Assembly: GCA_041601945.1 (NCBI GenBank)
Contig: JBFIHG010000005.1
Span: 28,570-92,569 of the forward strand
Direction: 5' to 3'
From: JBFJKD01 sp041601945
Lineage (GTDB): Bacteria; Pseudomonadota; Gammaproteobacteria; Pseudomonadales; Porticoccaceae
DNA: 64,000 nucleotides
In this document: positions 36,371 through 44,227 of the stretch, piece after piece
Layout: each line of letters begins with the position of its first letter
How positions within the stretch are numbered: the first letter of the stretch is position 1
Made by a program: the position numbers and the translations under genes
The notes under the pieces: model-generated
Seen by the model: the letters and a program-made list of their open reading frames with translations, nothing else
Database searches by the model: none
What the model was told of the DNA's origin: nothing

Positions 36371-37545
36371 ATACGGTTTCCATCCGGCGGGGTCGACCAC
36401 AGCAAACGCCGATCAATGGTGTGAATATCGGGCTTGCCAGCGAGAATCATATCGCGCTCCAGTTCCTGTCTGAGCAAACTCAGAACACGCTCGACACCCG
36501 CTTGCCCGCCCGCCGCCAGCCCGTACAGGTAGGGGCGTCCAATCATGCAGGCGGTCGCGCCCAGGGCCAGCGCTTTGAGCACATGGGTGCCGCGGCGAAT
36601 ACCGCCGTCCACGATAATTTCCACTTGTCCGCCCACCGCTTGGGCAATTTCCGCCACGCAATCGATGGGTGCGCGGGCCGTATCCAGTTGGCGCCCGCCG
36701 TGGTTGGAAATAATCACCGCCGTGGCACCGATATCCGCAGCGCGTTTGGCGTCCGCCGCGCACAGAATACCCTTAATGGCGAACGGCCCATTCCAGCGTT
36801 TGGCAACCTGTTCGGCATAGTCCCAGTTCAGTGCGCGATCAAATTGACTATTGATATAGGCTCCCAGAGAACTGACTTCGCTGCTGCCCTGGGCCATGCG
36901 ATGGGACAGGTTGGCCATGCCCAGTGGCGGCGTCGTCAGGTAGTGATAGCACCAGCGTGGGTGCGCGGCAAAACCGGCCAGAGTGCGCAGCGTCGGTTTG
37001 GGAGGCACGGTCATGCCGGTGCGCAGGTCGCGCTCCCGATTGCCCTGCACCACCGTATCCACGGTCAGGCACAACGCGTTATAACCGGCGGCCTGACAGC
37101 GGGCCATTAATTCATCGTTGATACCGTGATCCCGTAGCACGTACAGCTGAAACATCTTCGGCCCCTGAGTTGCGCTCGCCACGTCTTCGATAGTGGTCGT
37201 GGCGACCGTCGACAGGGAATACAACGTGCCGGACGCCTGCGCTGCCCGGGCCACCGCCATTTCGCCGGTGTGGTGAAAAAAGCGCGACATACCGGTGGGG
37301 GCCAGAATCACCGGCCAGTCGACATCGCTACCCAATACCCGGGTGCGCAGGTTTAAGGTGGTGACATCCTGTAACGCGCTGGGAACCAGCTGATAGCGGT
37401 CAAACGCCGCCGTGTTGTTGCGCAGACTAAACTCGTCGTCCGCACCACCATCCAGGTAGTGAAACAGGGCGGGCGGCAGACGTCGTTGAGCCAGACGGCG
37501 AAAATCGCTGACATTGATACAACGTTGCAACGCGTGTGAGCCCAT
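36367..37545 (-). CDS. FMN-dependent alpha-hydroxy-acid oxidase/dehydrogenase
   Basis: A 392-residue TIM-barrel flavoprotein of the L-lactate dehydrogenase/glycolate oxidase family. Catalytic residues are visible in SNHGGRQLD (active-site His and Arg), the DGGIRRGTHVLKALALGA phosphate-binding region and GRPYLYGLAAGG. The start VSDFRRLAQRRLPPALFHYLDGG is also typical. It oxidises a 2-hydroxyacid to a 2-oxoacid; which one cannot be told, and no lld permease or regulator is adjacent. GAGGAAAG lies just before the ATG. Possible link to the 2-oxoacid oxidoreductase elsewhere in this window is only conjecture. Confidence 0.9.
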   Translation of the reverse strand: MGSHALQRCINVSDFRRLAQRRLPPALFHYLDGGADDEFSLRNNTAAFDRYQLVPSALQDVTTLNLRTRVLGSDVDWPVILAPTGMSRFFHHTGEMAVARAAQASGTLYSLSTVATTTIEDVASATQGPKMFQLYVLRDHGINDELMARCQAAGYNALCLTVDTVVQGNRERDLRTGMTVPPKPTLRTLAGFAAHPRWCYHYLTTPPLGMANLSHRMAQGSSEVSSLGAYINSQFDRALNWDYAEQVAKRWNGPFAIKGILCAADAKRAADIGATAVIISNHGGRQLDTARAPIDCVAEIAQAVGGQVEIIVDGGIRRGTHVLKALALGATACMIGRPYLYGLAAGGQAGVERVLSLLRQELERDMILAGKPDIHTIDRRLLWSTPPDGNRI

Positions 37546-37855
37546 TGTTCTTTCCTCGGCAATATCTCAGGTAGCAAGAGTGGATCGAAAGCGTGGCTCG
37601 AACAGTATCAACATTGCACCCTGTTGCACACTACAGCGGTAATATCCCGTGGTCGCACATCACTTTGGCCCAGGCAGATGCCGATAAACGGCAAACGTTG
37701 ATTGCTCAGTTTGTGACCAATTGCCCGTGAGATTCCGATTAGTGGTTTGAAAAGTGTAAATTGTGCCTATAGACTCCGTGGCAGCGGTCGACATAAGAAG
37801 TATGGATGTCCGGCGAGTATCAGGGCTGATCCAATTGCAAATGGAGGAGAAAATT
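37546..37855. other. 310-bp divergent intergenic region
   Basis: It lies between the oxidase gene (minus) and the secreted protein gene (plus). A weak promoter-like pair, TTGAAA (37747-37752) and TATAGA (37768-37773), has a short 15-base spacer. I see no RNA gene, repeat or convincing small gene here. Confidence 0.4.
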
Positions 37856-38707
37856 ATGCAAATTCACAGGCTAACGCAAGCCCGCATAAAACGATTGCTG
37901 ATAAAACTCACTTTTCTGGCCACTGCCGCTCTGGTTTCCGTGTCGGCCTGGGCAGACCACTCGTGGAACAACTACCACTGGGCGCGAGCTGCCAATCCCC
38001 TGCCCCTGGTGGCGGTAGATAGCGTGGATAACACCTGGCAGTCTGAACTGAATGCGACACTGGCTGCATGGTCGGGTACGCCTGAGGTATTGACGGTCAC
38101 GCTGGGTGCATCGGATGACAGCTTTAAAGCGCGCAAACAGTGTAAGGCGGTGACTGGGCAAATAAGGGCTTGCAACGCCGCGTACGGTTATAACGGTTGG
38201 TTGGGTCTGGCCACCATCGGATTGAATAGCGATGGCCATATTGTGTATGGCACTGCCAAGGTCAATGACAGCTATTCTTCCTACTGGGAAAGTCAGGCGG
38301 AAAAAAACCATGTTATGTGCCAGGAGGTTGGCCATTTATTTGGACTGACCCACACCAGCGAAGATGGATCGTCTCAGGCGACTTGCATGGATTATTCCAA
38401 CAGTTCCAGTAGTCAGTGGCCAAACCCCCATGACTTTGATCAACTTGCATTAATTTATAGCCATCTCGACACATACAACAGCTACGACGACAGTGGGACG
38501 ACTCCGCCGGGTGGCGACGGCGGTGGCGGCTGCAACGCACCACCCGGCAAGGGTTGTAATAAAAATGGCGCGGGGCCCCTGGGCGTATTGGTGCATCGCG
38601 GAAAGCTCGAAGAAATTTGGGTTGCGCCTCGGGAAGGTGGCGGTCTGTTGATTCAGCATGTGCGTCTCGCACCAGAGGGTTATCCCGGCAGCAGGGCGGG
38701 CAGGTAA
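37856..38707 (+). CDS. Secreted matrixin-like metalloprotease homologue with altered zinc motif
   Basis: A 283-residue protein starting at the ATG at 37856, which follows GGAGGAG; the open frame upstream is not conserved-looking. Residues 1-33 form a signal peptide ending VSAWA. The mature part contains CQEVGHLFGLTH at residues 155-166, which aligns with the metzincin motif HExxHxxGxxH, but the first histidine is Gln156. A Met-turn-like CMDYS follows at 177-181. The C-terminus is a Gly/Pro/Cys-rich linker and a short basic tail. It is either an atypical zinc peptidase or a non-catalytic homologue. A good intrinsic terminator follows. Confidence 0.75.
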   Translation: MQIHRLTQARIKRLLIKLTFLATAALVSVSAWADHSWNNYHWARAANPLPLVAVDSVDNTWQSELNATLAAWSGTPEVLTVTLGASDDSFKARKQCKAVTGQIRACNAAYGYNGWLGLATIGLNSDGHIVYGTAKVNDSYSSYWESQAEKNHVMCQEVGHLFGLTHTSEDGSSQATCMDYSNSSSSQWPNPHDFDQLALIYSHLDTYNSYDDSGTTPPGGDGGGGCNAPPGKGCNKNGAGPLGVLVHRGKLEEIWVAPREGGGLLIQHVRLAPEGYPGSRAGR

Positions 38708-38751
38708 CGTACCTAAAAGCGTATGACGTGATTTAATCATCAGATCTGAAA

Positions 38752-38783
38752 GGGTGTCGCGCACAAAGCCGGCACCTTTTTTT
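38752..38783 (+). terminator. Rho-independent terminator after the secreted protein gene
   Basis: A 6-bp stem (GGTGTC/GGCACC, 38753-38758 and 38771-38776, one G-T pair) with a 12-base loop is followed by seven T residues. It lies 45 bases after the stop codon, in the right orientation. Confidence 0.7.
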
Positions 38784-39006
38784 ATTGTCCGCACATCGTA
38801 TCTGGACATAGTATCTGCCCTGGTATCTGTCCGGGTTGTGGGCAAGGCGCGGGTGTGAATATAGTTATGGTGATGCTTGGCGATCCGCACTCTGATTAGC
38901 CGCTCAACACTCAATAATTAGTGAAACCTGCCAGGCTTGATTTTTTTGGGTCATAATACGATGTGTTAACTAACCGTAAGCACCATGCCCGCCGGAGGAA
39001 CTACCG

Positions 39007-39822
39007 ATGCTTCCCGCATACACCACGCTGTCACTGGAATTACAAAACAACATAGCCCATCTGCAACTGAATCGTCCGGATCGCGCCAACGCCATGAATC
39101 GGGCGCTGTGGCGGGAGCTGGGGGAGGCCATGCAATGGGCCGACAGCACGCCGGAAGTACGGGTGGTAGTACTGAGTGGAAACGGCAAAAATTTTTGCGC
39201 GGGTATCGATCTCGCCATGCTCGGTGAGCTGCTGGACGATTCGCCAACCTGCGGCGCGCGCAAAAGTGAGGCGCTGCGGGAAGACATTCTCTGGTTACAG
39301 GGCCGCATCAGCGCCATCGAACAATGCCGCAAACCGGTGCTCGCCGCCATTCACGGCGCCTGTGTGGGCGGCGGCGTAGATTTGGTGACTGCCTGCGATA
39401 TGCGTTATTGCACCGACGACGCCGTATTTTCCATCAAGGAAATCGACATCGGCATGGTGGCGGATGTCGGCACCATGCAACGTCTGCCGCGGCTGATTGG
39501 CGATGGTGTGATGCGCGAACTGGCCTACACCGGGCGGGACGTTAGCGGCAAAGAGGCCGCGAAGATTGGTTTGGCCAATCAATGTTTTGCCGACCAGGAC
39601 AGCATGCTGGCGCAGGTGCTTGCCATCGCTGCTACCATTGCCGCCAAGTCGCCCCTGAGTATTCGCGGTAGCAAGCAGATAATTCTGCATTCCCGCGATC
39701 ACAGCGTCGCCGACGGCCTTAACCAGATCGCCACCTGGAATGCCGGAATGCTGATGTCCGACGACGTTAAGATCGCACTCGAAGCGCGGCAAAAAAGTGA
39801 AACGCCGAAGTTTGAAAACTAA
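39007..39822 (+). CDS. Crotonase family, delta(3,5)-delta(2,4)-dienoyl-CoA isomerase type
   Basis: A 271-residue crotonase. Oxyanion-hole regions are FCAGIDLAML and HGACVGGGVDL. Three acidic residues, Asp125, Glu145 and Asp153, have exactly the spacing (20 and 8) of Asp176, Glu196 and Asp204 in rat dienoyl-CoA isomerase (ECH1), within KEIDIGMVADVGTMQRLP. It should shift double bonds during beta-oxidation of unsaturated fatty acids with odd-numbered double bonds. A second, truncated crotonase gene follows after 19 bases. The start follows GCCGGAGG. Confidence 0.9.
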   Translation: MLPAYTTLSLELQNNIAHLQLNRPDRANAMNRALWRELGEAMQWADSTPEVRVVVLSGNGKNFCAGIDLAMLGELLDDSPTCGARKSEALREDILWLQGRISAIEQCRKPVLAAIHGACVGGGVDLVTACDMRYCTDDAVFSIKEIDIGMVADVGTMQRLPRLIGDGVMRELAYTGRDVSGKEAAKIGLANQCFADQDSMLAQVLAIAATIAAKSPLSIRGSKQIILHSRDHSVADGLNQIATWNAGMLMSDDVKIALEARQKSETPKFEN

Positions 39823-39841
39823 AGGCTAGTGGGAAAGCCAG

Positions 39842-40207
39842 ATGTCGAAAGTTCACCGCGTAGACTATAAAGTAGAGAAGGGAGTGGCGTATGTTCTCCT
39901 GAACAGGTCCCCTGTCAACGCTATCGATCACCTTATGATCGATGCGATCCATGATAGATTACGGGAAGCCGATGACGACCAGCGCGTCCGTTGTGTAATC
40001 ATTGGCAGCAAATTACCTGGCATATTCTGTGGCGGTATGGATCTTCGCATGATCCTGGAAGGCGATGCCCAGAATTTGCGGAATTTCGTGTACAAGCTCT
40101 ATCTCGGAACGATGAACATCCAGTACGAAATGGGAAAGCCGACTATTGTTGCTATTTATCGTATTTGGGGTCGTATTTGGGGTCAGATGAAAAACTCCAT
40201 ACGCTAA
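39842..40207 (+). pseudogene. Crotonase (enoyl-CoA hydratase family) truncated by a transposase unit
   Basis: The first 105 or so residues read as an intact crotonase N-terminus (VEKGVAYVLLNRSPVNAID, then IFCGGMDLRMI). Similarity stops after KPTIVAI near position 40160. The last 16 codons are derived from the left end of the adjacent IS200/RAYT-type unit and end in a stop at 40207. The second half, with the rest of the active site, is absent on the other side of the unit. The gene is therefore broken and cannot make a working enzyme. It was probably the second gene of an operon with the dienoyl-CoA isomerase. Confidence 0.8.
40177..40196 (+). repeat. Left inverted repeat of the transposase unit
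   Basis: Twenty bases that match the complement of 40953-40972 at every position. Repeats starting GGGGTCAGA are a common border of transposases in this family. Confidence 0.8.
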
Positions 40208-40264
40208 AGCGCTGATGCTAGAGTAGCTACTTACACGGATGAACCGCCTTTCAGGGAAGGAAAG

Positions 40265-40954
40265 ATGGCCCGCCTACCGAGAATCTGCCCGCCGGGTGTA
40301 CCGCAGCACATCATTCAGCGAGGAAATAACCGCCAGGCTTGCTTTGCTAGCGACGAGGACTTCAGCCACTACGCACACTGGCTTGCTGAGTATTCAAACG
40401 AGTTCGACGTAGCCGTTCATGCGTGGGTGTTTATGACCAACCATGTCCACCTGCTGGCCACACCGATGCGAGAAAATGGCCTCTCTTCCCTGATGCAGGC
40501 GTTGGGCCGCCGCTATGTACGCTATTTTAATTACGCTTATCGACGTTCAGGCACGCTGTGGGAAGGGCGATTCAAGTCGTGTGTGGTTGAAGCCGAGAAC
40601 TACCTTCTGACCTGTATGCGTTACATCGAACTTAATCCGGTGCGTGCGAACATGGTCTGTCAGCCCGAGCAGTACCGCTGGTCCAGCTACCATGCCAATG
40701 GGCTGGGTAAAGCTATCAGGCTGTGCCGGCCCCATGACGTTTATACTCGGTTGGGTAAAACCCGAGCAGATCGAATCGGCGCCTATCGTGAATTGTTCAA
40801 ATATCACCTGGACCCGTATGATTTGACACAGGTAAGCAAAGACGTAAATCAGGGGATGGCGTTGGGTAGTGATAAGTTTAAGCAAGAAGTAGAGCAGTTA
40901 TCCGGCCGCCGCGTGACGACCAAACGAAGGGGACCCAAGCCCAAGGGGGGATAG
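40265..40954 (+). CDS. REP-associated tyrosine transposase (Y1_Tnp family)
   Basis: A 229-residue protein. The HUH motif appears as TNHVHLL (His60, His62), and the blocks GVPQHIIQRGNNRQ, GTLWEGRFKSC and MRYIELNPVRANMV are typical of single-strand transposases of the RAYT/IS200-like group. The C-terminus is basic (TTKRRGPKPKGG). The gene is intact and is enclosed by 20-bp inverted repeats. Such proteins cut single-stranded DNA at palindromic ends and are often domesticated single-copy genes. Here it has interrupted a crotonase gene. Confidence 0.9.
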   Translation: MARLPRICPPGVPQHIIQRGNNRQACFASDEDFSHYAHWLAEYSNEFDVAVHAWVFMTNHVHLLATPMRENGLSSLMQALGRRYVRYFNYAYRRSGTLWEGRFKSCVVEAENYLLTCMRYIELNPVRANMVCQPEQYRWSSYHANGLGKAIRLCRPHDVYTRLGKTRADRIGAYRELFKYHLDPYDLTQVSKDVNQGMALGSDKFKQEVEQLSGRRVTTKRRGPKPKGG

Positions 40955-40972
40955 TTTTTCATCTGACCCCAA
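40953..40972 (-). repeat. Right inverted repeat of the transposase unit
   Basis: Perfect complement of 40177-40196. The first two bases belong to the transposase stop codon. Confidence 0.8.
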
Positions 40973-40977
40973 TTATC

Positions 40978-41058
40978 CTGGAATCTGCCCTCAAGGCGCT
41001 ACGCGAAGGTCGAAACCTTACCGGCAAAGACGGCATTCTTATCAATCAGGCACTTTAA
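40978..41058 (+). pseudogene. Short coding remnant, possibly IS256-type transposase N-terminus
   Basis: An open stretch of 26 codons (LESALKALREGRNLTGKDG, then ILINQAL and a stop) directly abuts the right end of the transposase unit. The pattern AL..GR.LTGKDGIL resembles the N-terminus of IS256-family transposases from memory. The fragment has no start codon of its own and is too short for a firm call. Confidence 0.3.
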
Positions 41059-41630
41059 AAGAAAATACTTATATTGTTCGACAAAATAGTACTTTGGTCG
41101 ATTAGGATTACTCGACTGGCTATTTTAAAACCCAATTTATTATCAGCACGGCGCAGTACGTCGTGGCGTTCACCGGCAAATAGATCTACTTGTGTTTCTA
41201 AACGATTACGATAAACGATAAACGATGAACAAACGTTCAGGGTATTTTCTTCTTCGCCCTTGCTGATCATGACGTTTGAAACTGTATGCCTGGTTCGCGA
41301 AGCAGGATTTTCTGACCAGCTAAAATTACTGAGTAGCTTCTTTAAACGGCCAGCCATAGCCGCTTTATCCTCATCGAAATGAGCAAACTCGTGTTGATTA
41401 GTGTACTCCGCTAAATCACTCGATCTAGCCCTACCTTGACGTTGCATTGCATTTCGCCTGATCGGCATATAGTAGTGAATGTCGTCATCCAATAAGGCAA
41501 ACCAATCTTCGTATTTAATATTGTCCAACAGTAGCGCTTCACGATAGTAAAATTGCTCTACTTCGTGTTGCAGGGCAATGTCCGCAGCGGGGTTTGAAAC
41601 AATACTGTCTATATCGATATGCGAGGCCAT
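41055..41630 (-). CDS. Aromatic-ring-hydroxylating dioxygenase, beta (small) subunit
   Basis: A 191-residue protein in the biphenyl/toluene/naphthalene dioxygenase small-subunit family. Typical blocks are QFYYREALLLDNIKYEDWFAL, DDDIHYYMPIRR, SRTRHTVSNV and FAGERHDVLRR. The chain ends with SNNISIFF, the usual natural end. The ATG at 41630 follows GGAA; four extra codons lie upstream. It has a structural role, completing the alpha3beta3 hexamer. It lies 50 bases after the alpha gene. Base composition is clearly more AT-rich than the core genes, suggesting transfer. Confidence 0.9.
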   Translation of the reverse strand: MASHIDIDSIVSNPAADIALQHEVEQFYYREALLLDNIKYEDWFALLDDDIHYYMPIRRNAMQRQGRARSSDLAEYTNQHEFAHFDEDKAAMAGRLKKLLSNFSWSENPASRTRHTVSNVMISKGEEENTLNVCSSFIVYRNRLETQVDLFAGERHDVLRRADNKLGFKIASRVILIDQSTILSNNISIFF

Positions 41631-41680
41631 AATCAGTTCCAAAAAATAATAAGTCGAGCGATAGGTTTATAGGCCTTAGG

Positions 41681-43015
41681 TTAAGGCTTTAACGTATCCC
41701 AGCTAGGTTCGGTCATCATTCTCAACCAGTGCTGGTATAAGCCACGCGCTGCATCTTCGTTATAAACACCACCAATTCTACCTGGAAAATCGGGGTGATC
41801 AGTTCTTGAGTCACCAAGCCCCATTTGCAGGTTTAATTTAGTTTTCCTTGCTTTATTACCTTTAAAAACTTTTTGAATTTCGACCCAGTTTTCCCCATCA
41901 TCTTGTTCGAAAACACCACCGGCAGAGAAAGTACGAATATTTTGTTTTCGGAACTCCTCTTTAATATAATCAGGTGCGTCAGCATCAACAACAATAAAGG
42001 CCCACACCTCAATTTCATTTGGACCCCGGGGGTGCCAGGTACGGATAGTGTTAATACCCGGTAAAAAAGAGCAGGTTGGAAAAATTGTCATGTGTTGAGC
42101 AAGCACTCGCTGCCCAAACATCTCGCTACCCAGACGTTCTGAGGCGATTCTTGCCTGAGGGCTGTCCGTGACATATTCAGTAATGACAGGCCCCATAATG
42201 GCGCTTAAAAGACCGGGTTCATCGATATAATAACCCGTGCCGTGGCCACCCCACTTAGCGCGAAATTGATTGCCATTTGTTGGGATGTCAACATCTTTAA
42301 GCTCCACTCCATCGGGTAAACCTGCGGCGATACCCGATAAATGAGACATGGTGCCAGCGTGGTACATATCGCTACAAAACTGCTCAGCGGCAAATTTCCA
42401 GTTGGCAGGGATAACCCACTTTTGAATACCACCAATCGCCTCAGTGCCAGCCGCTGAGCGGTTAAACATAACATCTATATAAGGTTTGGAGTCGGATAGG
42501 TATTCGTCTAATGACGGTGCTTCTTTATCCCAATTAGCAAAAATCAACCCGCGGTAGGTATCTACACGTGCCTGTAACGGACTCCATTCAGATTTATCTA
42601 AGCGATTGCAATGTCCTTGCTTTTCAAAGGGAACATCAACCAACTTCCCTGAAATGTCATGGGCCCAACCGTGATAGCTACAAACAAAGGCTTTAGCATT
42701 ACCCGCGTCATCGCGGGATAACTTCATGCCACGGTGACGGCATTGATTGAGGAAAACTCTGAGGCTAGCGTCTTTTTGGCGCACGAGAATAACGGGGTCT
42801 TCACCGATATAAGTGTTTAAAAAATCACCTGTGTTTGGAATATGGCTCTCGTGCCCAAGTAAAATCCATGAACGAGCGAATACGCGTTCTAACTCAAGTT
42901 CGTACAGGGCCTGGTCATTGTAAATGCGGGCATCCAGGATGCCATTTTCATCGCTAACCAGCTTTTTAATTTCTTCATTAGACCACGCTGGATTATTCGT
43001 GCCTTCTGCATTCAT
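41681..43015 (-). CDS. Aromatic-ring-hydroxylating dioxygenase, alpha (large) subunit
   Basis: A 444-residue Rieske non-heme iron oxygenase. The Rieske [2Fe-2S] ligands are Cys92, His94, Cys112 and His115. The mononuclear iron site is in FCSDMYHAGTMSH (Asp216 bridging, His219, His225), and the third ligand is an Asp near 372-373 in QDDGENW. The QDDGENW end places it with the biphenyl/naphthalene-type enzymes that cis-dihydroxylate aromatic rings. No ferredoxin, reductase, dihydrodiol dehydrogenase or ring-cleavage gene is adjacent, so electron partners must come from elsewhere. The gene is AT-rich and lies between two transposable elements. Confidence 0.92.
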   Translation of the reverse strand: MNAEGTNNPAWSNEEIKKLVSDENGILDARIYNDQALYELELERVFARSWILLGHESHIPNTGDFLNTYIGEDPVILVRQKDASLRVFLNQCRHRGMKLSRDDAGNAKAFVCSYHGWAHDISGKLVDVPFEKQGHCNRLDKSEWSPLQARVDTYRGLIFANWDKEAPSLDEYLSDSKPYIDVMFNRSAAGTEAIGGIQKWVIPANWKFAAEQFCSDMYHAGTMSHLSGIAAGLPDGVELKDVDIPTNGNQFRAKWGGHGTGYYIDEPGLLSAIMGPVITEYVTDSPQARIASERLGSEMFGQRVLAQHMTIFPTCSFLPGINTIRTWHPRGPNEIEVWAFIVVDADAPDYIKEEFRKQNIRTFSAGGVFEQDDGENWVEIQKVFKGNKARKTKLNLQMGLGDSRTDHPDFPGRIGGVYNEDAARGLYQHWLRMMTEPSWDTLKP

Positions 43016-43200
43016 TAGTTAAGACTCTCCGCTGACGCTATATTCAATGTACTGGTACAAGGATAAAAAATTAATCCCAATAAAATAAAGAAATCGTTGC
43101 CATTAACATGTCGAGGATCCGGTTCAAGATCCACGCTAAGTCAACAGAGTTCTGCTATCAAAACTTGGGTATTCTAGTAGGGATTTGTACTAGGAGCATT

Positions 43201-43232
43201 ATAGTAAAGATACAGAATAGTAAAGATACAGA
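43201..43232. repeat. Two perfect 16-bp tandem repeats upstream of the dioxygenase genes
   Basis: ATAGTAAAGATACAGA occurs twice in a row, about 190 bases upstream of the alpha-subunit start and 18 bases from the IS3 end. It could be a slippage product or a paired regulator site. Nothing further supports a function. Confidence 0.6.
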
Positions 43233-43289
43233 CACAGGATAGTCAAATATTGAACCGCCCCGGGTATCGCGGAGGCTGTTTGGTTTAAG

Positions 43290-43680
43290 TCAAGCTGCCC
43301 TGGCAGCTTGACGGTCTAGTTGCCTGTAGTAGTTTGCCTCAGCTTCTGCCGGAGGGATATAGCCCAATGGCCCCATCAATCTTTGGTGGTTAAACCAGCA
43401 GACCCATTCCAAGGTTGCCAACTCCACGGATTCGCGTGTTTTCCACGGCCCCCTACGATGGATCAGTTCGGCTTTGTACAGCCCATTGATGGTCTCGGCC
43501 AGGGCGTTATCGTAGCTATCGCCCTTGCTTCCGACCGATGGTGCAATGCCTGCTTCGGCAAGCCGACGGGGCAACCTGCAACACTTTGCAGATCGGCTCG
43601 ACCCCGTAGGTATCCCGGTGCTGGTCGATATAGGCGTTTACGACTTCAGTTTGCGGTCGAGCTCCGCTTGGGGGAAAAAA
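43290..43680 (-). pseudogene. IS3 OrfB (DDE transposase) with the catalytic core deleted
   Basis: The start of OrfB (VVNAYIDQHRDTYGVEPICK, then VLQVAPS) is joined near 43563-43570 to the C-terminal end (RLAEAGIAPSVGSKGDSYDN onward, ending at 43290). The two parts are in different frames. More than half of the protein is missing, including the aspartates of the DDE triad. It cannot be active. The slippery run TTTTTTC (43674-43680, minus strand) needed for the OrfA/OrfB frameshift is still present. Confidence 0.85.
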
Positions 43681-43961
43681 GCACTGGCCGTGCGCAGAAT
43701 GTCGTTGGCGCGCCGCAATTCCTTGTTCTCTCGCTCCAGTTCCTTGATGCGCTGTGCTTCGGCTGTCGTCGTACCCGGCCTTGCTCCAGCATCGACCTGT
43801 GCACGTTTGACCCATTCCAGCAGTGTCTGTGGCACGCAACCGATCTTCGGAGCAATCGACTCCACCACTGCCCACAGCGACTGGTACTCCCCACGGTGTT
43901 CTTGGACTATCCTCACCGCACGCTCACGGATCTCAGGTAAAAACTTGTTTGACTTGTTCAT
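43638..43961 (-). CDS. IS3-family transposase OrfA
   Basis: A 107-residue helix-turn-helix protein (FLPEIRERAVRIVQEHRGEY, then GCVPQTLLEWVKRAQ) followed by a leucine-zipper region (RIKELERENKELRRANDILR). This is the DNA-binding part of an IS3-type transposase, normally fused to OrfB by -1 frameshifting near its end. OrfA alone is intact, but its partner is deleted. Without OrfB it could act at most as a binding protein on remaining ends. Confidence 0.85.
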   Translation of the reverse strand: MNKSNKFLPEIRERAVRIVQEHRGEYQSLWAVVESIAPKIGCVPQTLLEWVKRAQVDAGARPGTTTAEAQRIKELERENKELRRANDILRTASAFFPQAELDRKLKS

Positions 43962-44011
43962 AGCTCCATTCTCTCAAGTGTTGGAGCCTCCTCAAAACCC
44001 GGGGTGATTCA

Positions 44012-44187
44012 GTTTCGTCATCGCCGTTGTAATTTACCCTGGACACAAAATCTAACTCTATCCCTTCGTCATGCAATCTGACATCGCCGAGACAGGCTAA
44101 ATCGGTTAATGAAAATTTGGTTGAATCGATGATGACAGGCACCATAGGTAGTTGACTGACCACGCTGGTGGTATCCCCTATTTGCAA
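44012..44187 (-). pseudogene. Remnant of an unidentified gene cut by the IS3 element
   Basis: An open frame of 58 codons runs from 44187 into the IS end (LQIGDTTSVVSQLPMVPVII, then DSTKFSLTDLACLGDVRLHD). The only start-like codon is a TTG. The frame continues 26 codons into the IS, but that part is IS sequence. No matching continuation is found beyond the other IS end. I do not recognise the family; it may be an internal piece of a larger protein. Confidence 0.45.
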
Positions 44188-44201
44188 GTATGTGCTTGAA
44201 T

Positions 44202-44213
44202 CTACCTAGGTAG
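44202..44213. promoter_or_regulatory. Perfect 12-bp palindrome
   Basis: CTACCTAGGTAG reads the same on both strands. It lies 15 bases upstream of the remnant's first codon and 15 bases from a second inverted repeat. It could be an operator, but no regulator gene is adjacent. Confidence 0.35.
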
Positions 44214-44227
44214 GTGTTGCCGGCGAC

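Larger units (their letters stand above)
40161..40972 (+). mobile_element. RAYT/IS200-type transposase unit with 20-bp inverted repeats
   Basis: Left repeat 40177-40196 and right repeat 40953-40972 are perfect inverted copies (TTGGGGTCAGATGAAAAACT and its complement). They bracket a single Y1-type transposase gene. At the left edge a 12-bp direct repeat (GTATTTGGGGTC at 40161-40172 and 40173-40184) duplicates the outer part of the repeat. The right repeat overlaps the transposase stop codon. The outer left boundary is not exact. Confidence 0.75.
43251..44011 (-). mobile_element. IS3-family insertion sequence with internal deletion
   Basis: Both ends are readable as inverted repeats of about 28 bases with several mismatches: TGAACCGCCCCGGGTATCG at 43251 and TGAATCACCCCGGGTTTTG on the other strand from 44011. 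Inside are OrfA and only the two extremities of OrfB. The element is 761 bp, whereas such elements are usually about 1.2 kb. The 3-bp flanks differ (TAT and GTT), so no target duplication is visible. Confidence 0.85.

Noticed and set aside
38450..38914. A 154-codon minus-strand frame across the end of the matrixin-like gene
   Set aside because: It runs antisense through the coding region and terminator and has no recognisable protein features.
43251..44011. Target-site duplication of the IS3 element
   Set aside because: The three bases on each side (TAT and GTT) do not match, so the flanks were rearranged or the duplication has decayed.
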